From: Datnioides undecimradiatus
Lineage: Eukaryota > Chordata > Actinopteri > Lobotiformes > Datnioididae
Length of the DNA stretch: 64,000 nucleotides
Direction: 5' to 3'
Assembly (NCBI GenBank): GCA_008933995.1
Contig: WARS01000029.1
Coordinates: 13,897,107-13,961,106, forward strand
Position numbers and translations under genes: made by a program. Of the stretch, positions 1 to 32,861 are shown in pieces. Below the pieces are notes generated by a model that ran no database searches, was not told the origin of the DNA, and worked only from the letters and a program-made list of their open reading frames with translations. Numbering within the stretch: the first letter of the stretch is position 1; every line of letters begins with the position of its first letter.

Positions 1-69
<69 letters not shown>

Positions 70-70
70 A
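1..70. repeat. TG/AG compound microsatellite
   Basis: An uninterrupted (TG)n run of 46 bases is followed directly by about 24 bases of (AG)n. It touches the window edge, so its true length is unknown. It is a simple sequence repeat with no sign of a gene. Confidence 0.97.
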
Positions 71-2600
71 AAGAGAGTGTTTTTGAATGTTTTTGCATGT
101 GGCCCTGTGCCTGATGAAATTCTGTAAATATCTATTTTCATGTAGAAAGCAGGAATATATAGTGTCCAGATGTTTTACATGTACTTTTTTATCAGGATTC
201 AGTTGCTCAGTTCTGGGGGGTTTTTAATATTTATTTAAATGTCACAAGTTGAATGACACACTAGATTTTATCAAGCATTTTATAAATTTGTGTAAAATAA
301 CTATGTAGTACCAAATGTTTGAAATTGAGTTGCGTGGACACAGCTCATGAATAGGTATGTTTGAATATGTTTAATCTTTTTTGCATATGTATGATGTAAT
401 CATGTTTAAATTCAGGTAACTCTGGCCAAGTTGTTCATAAATACAGCAGACAATACTGCTGCTGCTGTTCATGGGCCATCAGGCTGGGGTTCACTTGGGT
501 AACAGTCACATGGAGTGTATGTGAATAAAAGTCTGTTCAGTGCAGAGAAATATAACATTTTCTGTCATTCTCAATGATAAAAAAAAAACAGCAGGGTCTC
601 TGAGAGGGATTGTTCTCCTTGCATGATGACAGGTGGAATTTTGGCCCATTGGGAGTTTGCTAATGAGATGAGATAAGATCCTTGAAGAATTATAAAAGGG
701 TAAACAGCATCTCCCTGTGTGCACTGTATGAACTAACTTTTGTGTACCATGCCCTGGGTGTAACAATATTGTAAGAGAGTTTGTCTCACTCCTATGATGA
801 CAATAAAGTGGATAATTGTGACAACAGGTTGTATCTTAAAGTGTCTAAAACTCAGTGTATTCAGTTTCTTGTCATTCATATGAGGGGACTGCATCACTAT
901 CAAAATAAAACTTTAAACAGGTGAAATGAAATAAACCATGTGCATCTGTTGCAGTGTTGCTGCACCGTACTATAGATGCTTCACTAAAAATACTTTAATT
1001 ACACTTTAAAATGTAGGTTATAATGTAGATTTTTGCTTTTTCCTCTGTGATCAATGTGTATGTTTAGATATTATACCAATCAAGATTGGTTTAGTTTACT
1101 ATGCTAACTTCTTAATATCCTCTTATCATGATAGAAAATACAGTTAACAGTTATAATGATAGTTCTTCGTGTTATTCATGTATAATGGTGTTTCTCGTGT
1201 TTGTTTCGTACCTTGTGCTTTTACATAGAGGATGGCTGTTGTAACACACGCAGCAGGAAATGATGAGCATCTGTCTATTTAAAACCAAAACAGAACTATT
1301 CATCTGAGCCTTGATCTGACTTCTTAGCCTTAGATAAGGGTCTGGTGCCAGCACCTTTTATTCCTAATTTTCTCCTACAGTGCAGTTTGTTTTAACAGAG
1401 TAGCCACTTCTGAAGTCACCAAGTTCAGGGATGCCCAGAAGTCATAATATTGTTTGGTTACATCTCTTGTACAGTATGATAACCATGGGAGTATCTGAGA
1501 CATGTCTTATGGCTATTTTGATTGTGCAGCACTAACAGCACATGTCATAAAGTGGTTTTGTCATGAGAGGAAAGGCCTGCAGCCAGCTGGAAAAGTCTGA
1601 GTGGCAGACTCTCTTCCCACAAACTATACGGAATCATCCAAGTATGATATGACTGCCTTTTACCATTTACATGTTGAGACTCCACTTACATATTCAGTTG
1701 TTTTCTTTTTTACCCTTTAATCATGCACCACACAGTCTGCAGACAAGATTGTGGTTATGTGTAACCTCAGCTGGAAAGGTTTTCATTATATTAGACAATG
1801 TGGTTGTTCATGATTTTAATAAATGTGTCCCTGTGTCTGTGCAGTTAATTGTATTTGACACACTCAACTCATAAGACCAGCTCAGTTTGTAATCTATTAC
1901 CCATCATGCTTTACTTTTAGAGTGTTTTCAATTTAGAGTGCATTTTAAATCATTTTTCTTTAGTTTGCTTTTGGATAACTTTAATCTTGTCATATTAAAT
2001 AATAATAATGGGAATAGTAATGTAATTGTATATTGTAGAAAAGTACACTTCACGTCAGTTGGGGTCCTGCCTTAATCAGAATCCCTGGATTAAAATCTAA
2101 TTTTAAATCAGCTCAATGTGTACTTGCATGGCGCCTACTGCTGAACTCAGTTCAAGAAATACGGTTATTTATGCCTGTGGTTTAAAAAACACTTGTCCCT
2201 GTCAGTGACATGAATAGAATAATAAAATAAAATAAAATGGAAAAGAGTTAAATTACCACACAGTAATCCAGGGCCCATGTCATAGTCCATCATACACTGG
2301 AAATGCTGTGCAGGTGAGAGAAAAGGGGTTAATTGGTGCAGTAACTGCTCCTTCATGCTGTGTGGAGGCATTTATGTTTTCATATACTTATTATTTGTTA
2401 AGCTATTAAAGTGACGTCCAGATGCTTCAGGTTTCATTTTCTGCATCATTTGGATGTTACATAGCTACTAGCCCTTAATGCCAATTATAGTAAATGTGTT
2501 TTTTATTATTATGACGATTTGCATGGCATGAGGCAGACCTTTTTTAGTTGTCATGCAGCATGCTCATGAGTTCGTTTTAGGGCAGCTTTTTTCTTAAACG
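71..2600. other. AT-rich intergenic DNA upstream of soat1
   Basis: This stretch is AT-rich with many stops in all frames and only short ORFs (60-86 codons) that resemble no family I know. AATAAA at 802-807 could serve an upstream gene whose body lies outside the window, but no coding sequence precedes it. Near 2,225 there is a short (AAAAT)n run. I see no RNA gene. Confidence 0.6.
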
Positions 2601-2679
2601 TTATTGTTATATGTTCATATACACAGAGTACAAATACATACATGGAGTCTGATGACAGCTATGGTCAACACTGTGGGCG

Positions 2680-2872
2680 CTGGTGACGTCAAAGGAGGAG
2701 AGCCTCTCGGCCAATCAGCGTCGGCTTCCCTGCTCCTCATCCCCTCTAATAATACAATGGGGAAGGTGAGCAGCAGCTCAGACTGTTGTGATTGAAGGAG
2801 TAACGCGTCTGAGTTTTGACTCAGAAACATTGCAGGTCGACTTTATAAGAGAGCAGCCAGCGGTTCACGCGA
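2680..2872 (+). promoter_or_regulatory. soat1: soat1 promoter and non-coding first exon
   Basis: A perfect palindromic CRE, TGACGTCA, lies at 2684-2691, and a CCAAT box (CCAATCAG) at 2711-2718. A TATA-like TTTATAAG sits at 2842-2849. A consensus splice donor (GTAAGT) begins at 2873, and the first coding exon follows at 3330, so an untranslated exon 1 ending at 2872 is inferred. The start site is not fixed: initiation 30 bp below the TATA-like element would leave no exon, so initiation nearer 2740-2800, driven by the CCAAT and CRE elements, is more likely. Confidence 0.65.
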
Positions 2873-3330
2873 GTAAGTATCCAGGAAATCGGTAGTTTTG
2901 GATGTTTTCTGTCTTTATCTCGCTATCTGTCAACCTGGTCTGGTCTAAGTTAGCTAACGACAGACGTCAACAAGTTGGCTAATTTTACTAACATGTTGCG
3001 CAGCGCCAGCAGCCGGGAGTGCCACCAGGAAGAGGCATTAGTGTAAGCGAGCCAGCGTTAAACGAAGTGGCCTTGTAGTTCAAAGCTGTGCAGTTAGCAC
3101 ATGAATTCACTGACCTAATATCAGCTAGCTGAGCTGTTAGCTGTCTGCCTGCTGCGTGTCTCTGTCATGTGCAAGTGATTGTCAACTGGTTTCGCATTGT
3201 TTGTGCATCAAGATCCTTTGCATTCTTGCCCACATGAGCAGTGATGCATGGTACCTTCACTTTAATAATGCTCCCAGTGACTATTATTTATTTTGTTTAT
3301 ATTAAAACTGAAGTTGCCTGTTTCCTTAGG

Positions 3331-6300
3331 ATGGAGAGTGGGGATGACATTGTCCTCCGGTCTCGCTGCCGAGCCGTTCCTAAAACTCACACCTTCCCAG
3401 ATTTGGACCACTCTCTGGATAGTGAAGGACACCAGCAAGGCAATGGAGAACACCACATTACCAGCAATGGTGAGAAAGTTTCAACTTCGTCATCAACAGG
3501 GCCAATGACCTCTAGTTACAGTGATATTTGCGAAACAGTGTGCATGATGATTCAAAATCAGTGAATTTCCAAGGATGTGTTACTCACTGAGGTCTTGTCA
3601 TGGGGTGAAGTGTTCCCTCTTAAGCAATGTAATGTGACCTGTGGTACAGTTGGTGTGGTTAACCAGAACTGACAAGGTAGAGATGGTCTACTGCTGAACT
3701 TACATACTGCTCTTCTCCCCGTTAAGAGACATGGATAAGAAGTAGTGGTCAATGGTCAGTGATTAAATGATGACTTTGAAACAGAAGTTGGGAGAAGTTG
3801 TTTTTAGCCAAAATGATTTCTCTAGATGAAAATGCCACTCAAAAATATGTGGCAAGGTGAAAAATTAGAAAATTATGGTATTGATATTAAAACTGGCGTT
3901 TTGACAGTGTTACAATGTCAATTTCAGTCCTTTGTTGTGTTTGCTTTATAATTTGTTGACATCCTATTGCTAGATGGGTGGAGTGCTACTGCTTCCTGTC
4001 TCTATTTGCGTAAATGCTGTCAGTGACTGACCAGACTTGTTCATCTTCAGAGGGCTGTTAAGACTAATAACCCGTATTAACCTTTGCCACAAATTGTTAC
4101 ATTTGCTTAGCTGAGCAGATTATTCATGCAGCATATGGTCATTGGTGACTCCTTTTTGATTTTTGCTTCTTTGGATCAAAAGACCTCTGACACACACACA
4201 GAAACACTTAAACCTACACCTCTCAACTGTTAGCACCCTGTCAAGTTTGGCTGTTGAATTTTTTCCATTAAGCAATTAGTTGTTCAATCTATACGATGTT
4301 AAAAAGAGAGAAAAATGTTCATCAAGATTTCATCGTCACATATCCTTAGCTCAAAGATATTTAGTTTACTGCACTGGAGGAGTAAAGAAACTAGAAATAA
4401 ATGAACATGCTAAGAAGCAGGAATCAGGAAATGTTTCCTTTTTTCCTCTTCTTCTCTAACAGATTAATTGATTATTAAAATATTAACAGTTGATGACTAC
4501 CCATTTGATCTTTACAGCTCATTTATCAAATATTTCAGGAGGTGCTGAAAGGTCTTGTGTTGGGCTACACGTGCCCTTCAGACTGATCCATTAGCAGATT
4601 ATCTGTTGGTCATTTATAAAAAATATTAAAATATTGGACATGGTGTGAATTGATGTTTACATTTCTCAGGTCAAAGTTCTGTTGAAACAAGGTAACCTGG
4701 CAACTTGTTTGGCCCTGTTGTTATTCTGGGTGTGTCCATAGCACTTTCTAATGATGTTGGAGGATTATGAAGCAGCAGACATATTTATGTATCAATTTCT
4801 ATCCTTTGCTTAAATTCGTGCATCCTCTTTCCAATTTCAGGAAAAATTGAAGTGGAACACATGATCAGCAAAAAGCTACAACTGAAAAGGAAAGCAGAGG
4901 TTAGTAAGTCACTAATTTAGATAGAAAAATCTCTAAACCTGAGTATAAGAATGGACCACTTTAAACACTTTTAATTGCAATATACTTTGGTTTTTTCCAA
5001 ATTATTTGTTTATTTGTTTTTCCTGTGTCAGGAACATAATGGTTTTGACAGTTTACTTGTAATACAGTATGTTTGAAGAGTGACATCTCAGTTGTTTACA
5101 AAAGACACCATCATATGTCCTGACAGTTGAGTTTATTACACAATGGAGCAGTTGCATAACACTGCAAGAAACAATGTGTGTAGTCTTGTCAGTCACACCT
5201 GTGATATGTTTTTAAATGACAGCGACACAGAATTACTCTTAATGTGTATAATACTGATACAGAGCTACTGTTGGCACGAAGGAGCTCTTGTCGTTTGGAT
5301 CGACTGTTAACAGTGTAATAAAGTTAACAATTATAGAAATGAGTTCCCTACTACACAGACTTATATGCACGCTGTGAAAATATATATTGTTGGCAATCCT
5401 CAGTATTTCTGCCATGCCAGAAAAAAATGCACGGAAAATGCAAGGAAACTTGATCAACAGTTCTACATTTACATTTTACCTATTTAGCTTATGCTCTTAT
5501 CCAGAGCCACAGCTGCTGACTGTGGGGTTTTTTTCAAACCATCTCTCTCTCTCTTGAGCTCTTATGTCCGTGACTATGAGTCTTCCTACTTTTTAACACC
5601 TATGGGACAAGCCTGTTCAGAAGGAGCATTGTTTTCATATAAACATTCATAAATACAAAGTTCAAGTTTTTGCGTATAGTGAATGATAACCCTTCCTGCA
5701 TCTTTTGCCATTGCTTAGTACCTAAAGAGCGACCTGATGCGTCAGTTTGACAGTCAGGTTAATGACTTCATGGACAGTCTTATTGAGGAGTCGGCCAGTC
5801 TGGAGCCTGCACCATTACCTGCCGTCTTCTCACCTCCGCTGTCAGACAAGGAGAGGAGCAAACTCAGGTGCTGCCCGTCAGCCTCTCTAGCCTGTCAAAG
5901 CAAATTTTGTTTTTAAGATGCACTGAATACAGGATCTTTCAGCAGACAAAAAAAGTGTATCTTCCTTGGTCATAAACACACCTTTTCCAACAAAAACAGA
6001 TTTGCTCGTGAGTAATTTCGCTTTTTTTCCTTTAGGCATTTTCGGCCTCCCCATGGCCAGGGCAAGCACTTTGTCAGTCGCAGGTCGCTGCTAGAGTAAG
6101 TCGACACATTGATCAGTACAAAATGTTGTAATGTTTATTACAGTCACTTTTTTAAAAAATTTGCTGCTTAAATGTTTATCGACTTCAGTGTCACTGCACA
6201 GAGTATAATTACCTACTGTCTGTTCCTCTGCAGTGAGCTGTTTGAGGTGAACCACATCAGGACTATCTACCACATGTTTATTGCCCTGCTCATTCTCTTT

Positions 6301-8832
6301 ATCGTCAGTACACTGGTGGTAGATTTCATTGATGAAGGCAGGTAATGTGGAACCCAGTTATGTTAAAATAACCATCTTGTTTTCGTTTCGCTTTTGTTGA
6401 AACACTGAATTATTTTAACTTTTGTAAGATGCCTCTAATTTCTCATCTCTATTGTATTTCTTTCCCCCCAGACTGGTGCTGGACTTTGACCTGCTGGTCT
6501 ATGCGTTTGGACAGTTTCCTCTAGTAGTGTGTACATGGATCTGCATGTTCCTGTCTGCACTACTGGTTCCTTACACCCTGTTCCACCTGTGGTCTCAGAC
6601 CCAGTCCGGGTCTAACAGTCACTCCAGGTTGTGCAGTTTGCTGTTTGGCTTTGTGTTCCTGCTCTACCAGGCTCTGGGTCTGGGATTTCTGCCTACATAT
6701 GTGGTGGTGACCAACAGTTTGCCACCTGCATCCTGCTTCATCATCATCCTGGAACAGGTAAATGACCAGTATGGCTGCTTTTAGTTAATGTGTTATATTA
6801 TGCTATAACTCATTCCTTGTCTACACTACTTAAAATTCCTTTTGTAATGTAACATATTTTTCAATTGCTTGCAAAAATTCTAGGTGCGTCTGATGATGAA
6901 AGCCCACTCCTTTGTCAGGGAAAATGTACCAAGGGTCCTGACTTGGGCTAAAGACAAGATGAGTATGTAACTTTCCAACCATCACCATGTTTTTCCCTTC
7001 TTTGCCTGTGAATACATAGACAGCTCTTGTTTGCCAATTCTTACAATTTCTCATTTTCTCACAGTCACTAGTGTGTTCCCATATGCTCATGTCCTCATAT
7101 TGAAAATCAGTCTCTTCTGTCATCTGTAGGCCCCAGCCCAGTAGTCCCTCAGGTCTCTCAGTACTTCTACTTTCTGTTTGCACCCACACTCATCTACAGA
7201 GACAAGTACCCCAGGTGAGCAGGCACTGTCATTTATTGTGTTTTTTCCATCCATGCAGTAGCTCCATTTGTTAATTAAAACCTTCTGTTGTGTCTGACCT
7301 GATGCAGGAACCCAGTGATCAGATGGGGCTATGTGGCCACAAAGCTACTTCAGGTACCAAATTCTCTGTCAGTTTCAAGGCTTATCTTACTTAATATTGC
7401 ACATTTTCTGACAGCTTCATGCATTCATACCCCACAGGTACTAGGCAGTCTGTTCTATGCCTATTACGTGTTTGTGCGGCTGTGCATCCCACAGTTCCGC
7501 AGCATCAGTCTGCAGCTGTTTGACCTGAGGGCCATGGTCCTCTGTGTCTTTAACTCCATCTTGCCAGGTGAGATCAGCCACTAGGTTATGGACCCTTTAT
7601 AACAAATACCCCTTTATACAGCTGTTGGTCTCACCAAGTGTCAAGGTATGCAGTGTGTAATATATTAGCCATATTTTCTTAAAATATTTTTTTTTTATTT
7701 GCAGGAGTATTGGTTCTCTTCCTGGCATTCTTTGCCTTCCTCCACTGTTGGCTTAATGCTTTTGCTGAGATGCTCCGTTTTGCTGACAGGATGTTTTACA
7801 AGGTACTTAAACTGTCTCTGTCAGCAACATTCAAATTAAGTTCCTGTGTTGTAATTTACACTTGACTTAACTGAGTACATGTCACAGGATTGGTGGAATT
7901 CAACCTCTTTTGCCAATTACTATCGTACTTGGAACGTAGTGGTCCATGACTGGCTGTATTACTATGTGTATCGGGACTTCCTGTGGGTGAGTGGTTTCGC
8001 TACTAGGTTTTTAGTGACTGTTTCATAACACTACGAAAAAATTGGCACATCAACGTTAAAATTCATTAAACACATTTTCCAAGTCATTGCAAATGTAAAA
8101 ATGCATGTGGTAAGATTAAACCTTTATGCCACTATTGTTCTGACTGTTCTCATTCCAGATGTCTCAGAAGCGTTTCAGACCAGCAGCCATGCTGTTTGTG
8201 TTTACGGTGTCTGCAGTGGTCCACGAGTACATTCTTGCAATCTGCTTTGGCTTCTTCTATCCTGTGCTCTTCTGCCTCTTTATGTGCTTTGGAAGTAAAA
8301 GAAAAGCTCATTCTACTTTGATTGTATAGTGACTCTCAAACTTGCTTGAAAATTCAGCTAAAAGTACTAAATATTATATTTTTCTTTGTTAAAACGAACA
8401 TACAAAATCAGTGTGTCTTTCTCCATTCATTTGTTCTCAATGCTCTAACCCTCATTTTTATTTCTCCCCCTCTTACAGTGATGTTCAACTTCATTCTGCA
8501 CGACCAAAGGAAAGGTCCCATCTGGAACATAATCATGTGGACGTCCCTCTTCCTGGGTCAGGGAGTCATTATCTGTCTGTACTCCCAGGAGTGGTACGCT
8601 CAGCGCTACTGTCCCCTGAAGGAGGTAACACCTGCTGCATTGTTTTATGCGGTCTGGTGTAATGTTTTCCATTTCTCCCCATTAACATAAGCACAACTTT
8701 GGCTTCATGTAAATTTTTATTTTTTTTTATTTTTTTTATTTTTTTCCATTTCAGCCCTCGTTCCTTGAGTTACTGAAGCCTCGCTCCTGGAGCTGTCAGA
8801 GAGGCCTGATGGCGGATTCTGATAGGCTGTGA
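3331..8832 (+). CDS. soat1: sterol O-acyltransferase 1 (ACAT1), 15 coding exons
   Basis: ER membrane enzyme of the MBOAT family that esterifies cholesterol with fatty acyl-CoA for storage as cholesteryl ester. Coding exons with canonical GT/AG sites and continuous phase: 3331-3469, 4841-4899, 5719-5867, 6036-6095, 6234-6341, 6472-6757, 6884-6962, 7130-7214, 7308-7353, 7438-7567, 7705-7802, 7888-7986, 8159-8294, 8479-8624 and 8755-8832. They give 565 aa (human SOAT1, 550). The N-terminal 130 or so residues are cytosolic and variable, and several hydrophobic segments follow. The ACAT motif FYKDWWN is at about 411-417. The catalytic histidine, in VVHEY, is about residue 468 (human His460). YSQEWYA and the PRSW tail are conserved. 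The last exon ends in a longer, different tail from the human RYVF end. The start is the first ATG of exon 2, one base after its acceptor. soat2 is less likely, because abl2 is the neighbour, as for human SOAT1, and the sequence tracks SOAT1. Confidence 0.96.
5464..5515. repeat. degenerate copy of the same fish repeat block, in soat1 intron
   Basis: CATTTACATTTTACC, then TATTTAGCTTATGCTCTTATCC and AGAGCCAC, recalls the same fish repeat as at 40920-40985, but more degraded. It sits in soat1 intron 3 (4900-5718). Confidence 0.4.
8717..8746. repeat. T-rich run before the last soat1 acceptor
   Basis: A (T8A)-type run lies about 10 bases upstream of the acceptor at 8754. It acts as an unusually long polypyrimidine tract for the last soat1 exon. 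Confidence 0.8.
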
Positions 8833-10700
8833 TCTATGTTTGAACTACTGCCCAAGACCATCGCTAATCAGTTTATTTGATCAAACGTTCTGTTACTGTC
8901 ATAAGTTTTGGTCTTTTTCTGGTTTGTTTTATTTTATTGCACTAAGGTCATGACTGTGTCTGCCGATATGTCCTTTACTCCAACAGCAAAGTAATGCCTT
9001 ACTTACCTATTTTATGTTTTGACACAATTACAAGTTCACATAAACCACATGTGAACTTGTTTTTATGTACTATTTATTTTTCAGATGCATTCCCATTATG
9101 TTTGCCTTCAACTGTGAAACCAGTTCTTGTGCCAATATGATAGTGGCAATCATGATATGGCAGCTGAATACAAACATCACACCGTACAAACATCATTGAC
9201 ATATGCAGTAATAGTTAATATTTAACAGAGTTTGCAATTACTACTCTATTATAAATGAAATTCAGTATGTTGTTTGGAAAGACATTCACTACCAGTGAGA
9301 TTTATTTTGACTGGCCACTGTTTTGTGTTTTGTATGAATCGATGAGGAACTGTGGCCTCTGTATTATTTATTCAAAACTGCAGTCAACTTCTCTAAAGAG
9401 GAAAATGAAATGGGTATCTGATATGCTGATATAGTTAGGAACCAATTTTATGGTAGATTTGAAACTGATACACACAAATTCAAATACTTTCCTCTCTCCT
9501 ACAGCTGTCAAACCACAAGGGTGTTAGTCATTTACTCAAAAAAAATCATGACCCTGAACTCCATAAAACAAAATGTTAAAATAGTAGTAACAACTTTCCT
9601 GTATGAAGGTAATATATTCTGTGACTACTGAATGTATTTGTGATGATTTGAACATATATTATTGAGAATATTTCTTGTGATCCCAAATGAGGTTTTATTC
9701 TTTTTTCAGGAGCAGTGTTGAGAGTTGTGTGAAAGTGAAATCACAGCAGAATCATTTCTATTGTAACTGTTGCAGCTGGCTGCTAAAATGTTATAACATT
9801 GAATTAGTGACAACACTTGATTAGCACCAAGGGCTACTGTTTTGTCAGTTACTGGGATTAATCATATAACATTAAATAAGAGTGTTTTGCTGTTTAAATC
9901 ATACAAGTATATATTTTACAGAACAGTAATTTCTGTGTCAAACTAATGAAAACAGGAAATGACATGCTCAGTTTGCTTTTCTGTCTTGAAATAATGTATT
10001 TTTTATTTTTATTTTTATTTACAAAGTCACCAAGTTCTTGCACAATTTATTTAGCCAATTCTGACATATTTCAATGCAGGGAGACTATGTGTTTAATAAG
10101 AGGCACAGTACAAAGGAAAAACCAGCAGTGGGGGGGGGAAAAATCTGCACTTCCAAAAACTGTATGACCACAAGGTGGCACTGTATTAAAAGCTTTTACT
10201 TTGATCCTCTGCTCAATTAGGCTGGGAGTTGTGGTCAAGAGCAAGAGATTCCTTTACAATTGTTATATTAACAAACACGAGTACCAGCAACCTATTTTTA
10301 TAATATGTATAGGTGGTAGCAGAAATAGTCGAAAACCCTGTGGTACTTACTAAGTGTACCTCTTGAAAGCTCCATTTATGGCCGAAATTTTAATCCTGTT
10401 TAATGCCTTTGAGTCTTTGTTAAAGAGAATAATATTTATGATAACGAAAAGATCTAAACGGCAGAAATGCTGTTTATTTAGAGGAGATATTTATTTGGGG
10501 AAGCAGAGCGTTGCCAATCCTTACTGTCATTTATGATGATGTGATCTTTTGTTATGGCCTTGGATAGCTCATTGTGTCAGGTGACAATCTTATGAATCAG
10601 TGTGTTCTATTTTGGGGATCTAGATACATGTCTCATACATTCTATTTGGTCAAAGTATAAGAACTATAAAGAATAATAAATGATGTCTCCTTTACCTCTC
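8833..10700 (+). other. soat1: soat1 3' UTR, probable extent
   Basis: AT-rich sequence follows the soat1 stop, with no convincing ORF. The clearest polyadenylation hexamer is AATAAA at 10675-10680; weaker ATTAAA-type variants occur earlier (for example near 9862), so shorter 3' ends are possible. It contains the perfect 12-bp stem at 9030-9060, listed separately. The end point is inferred, since nothing in the sequence proves which signal is used. Confidence 0.45.
9030..9060 (+). promoter_or_regulatory. perfect 12-bp stem, 7-nt loop in soat1 3' UTR
   Basis: ACAAGTTCACAT at 9030-9041 is the exact reverse complement of ATGTGAACTTGT at 9049-9060, with the loop AAACCAC between. In the transcript it would fold into a stable hairpin. 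Function is unknown; it could be a structural or protein-binding element in the UTR. Confidence 0.6.
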
Positions 10701-11200
10701 TCACTAACTTTATTTATTATGGATGTGTTGTATATAAGGGTCGTTGTTCCAATTAGAGGGAGGCCTATTGAAATTGTCTTAATTTAGAGCTGATTTGCAC
10801 GAAATTACAACACGAGTTAAGTGGTGGTGAAGTCTTCAGTGGCTTTAATTTTATACTTTCTAATCTCAAGTCAATATAAAGTATGAAGTCATCACTTAAA
10901 CTTTATTCGTTAAGATGTTTTGCACTGAACAGTTAAGTTTTATTGACGTACATAGGGATTTCACAGTGATTCATCTGCCATTTGCAGTTTTTTGTTTTTA
11001 TAAAGGACTTTTTTATCCATAACTGTAGCTTTATATATAATTTATATAGTTGCCTGCACGCAATTTAAGATTAAATATAGTTTTACACTACAGAGAATTC
11101 AAATCTAAACTATTGGAGCACTTATCTTATATCAACTCTGCATTTTCTTGACAAAGCAATAGCTGATAATGATGTTAAACGCTTTTCACTCAAGGTCTCT
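10701..11200. other. soat1-abl2 intergenic spacer
   Basis: An AT-rich spacer of about 500 bp with no ORF, RNA gene or recognisable repeat. It passes sharply into the GC-rich abl2 promoter near 11,200. Confidence 0.6.
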
Positions 11201-11765
11201 GGGATCGGATAGCCCACATCAGCCCACCCGCCCCCCGCTGGAACCGGTTATCGGGAACTGTTGAGACCCGGTTAGTGTTGGTGCTGGAGCGGTGGACGAT
11301 CACGGTGACAGGGGATCGCGGCGAACCCCCCGCCTTGTGCAACACATCTTCTCTTCTGCGGTAAAGATGGCGGCGTCAGAGGGGGCGCGTAGCGGCCGGA
11401 CAACGGCGAAACGATCCTGAAAAGCTGCAGATTTGATCGAATCTCGCTCGTCAGTTACCGTCAATATATACTCGGATACCAACTGGACCACCGGAACAGA
11501 GACAATCGCTGTCACGCGCCGGGGTTACGGTTTTATTGTTAAAGGCAGGGTGGGTGGGTTTCACTGATAGCTGCTAACGTTAGCTAACAGGCTAGCCAAG
11601 CGAGCTAATACGGGCTAGTTAACGTTAGCTCGGTGAAGAAGAGCGGGGAGGGGATTGAGGAAGACTATTCGGGCCAGGCCGCTCCAGCTTGGGGGAATGT
11701 GAACCAGAGGTGCGCACAGGGGTTTGCTCGCTTCGTCCCAGACGTCCTTACGTTAAACTACCGGG
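11200..11765 (+). promoter_or_regulatory. abl2: abl2 distal (1b) CpG-rich promoter and 5' UTR
   Basis: GC content and CpG density rise abruptly and stay high through exon 1b. A YY1-type motif AAGATGGCGGC lies at 11364-11374; such motifs usually sit just downstream of start sites, so initiation near 11,280-11,360 is plausible. A TATA-like ATATATA is at 11464-11470. GCTAACGTTAGC-type palindromes cluster at 11573-11633. An upstream ORF at 11367-11420 is listed separately. Confidence 0.7.
11367..11420 (+). CDS. upstream ORF in the abl2 5' leader (17 codons)
   Basis: This ATG is in a strong context (A at -3, G at +4) and opens a 17-codon frame, MAASEGARSGRTTAKRS, that stops at 11418-11420, about 345 bases before the abl2 start. 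If the transcript begins upstream, it would lower translation of the main frame. The same bases form a YY1-type motif, so the ATG may instead be only a DNA element. Both readings are inference. Confidence 0.35.
   Translation: MAASEGARSGRTTAKRS

Positions 11766-32861
<21,096 letters not shown>

Noticed and set aside
2757-2766. ATGGGGAAG before a GTGAGC donor as an alternative soat1 start exon
   Set aside because: Joined to the exon at 3330 it reaches a stop within a few codons.
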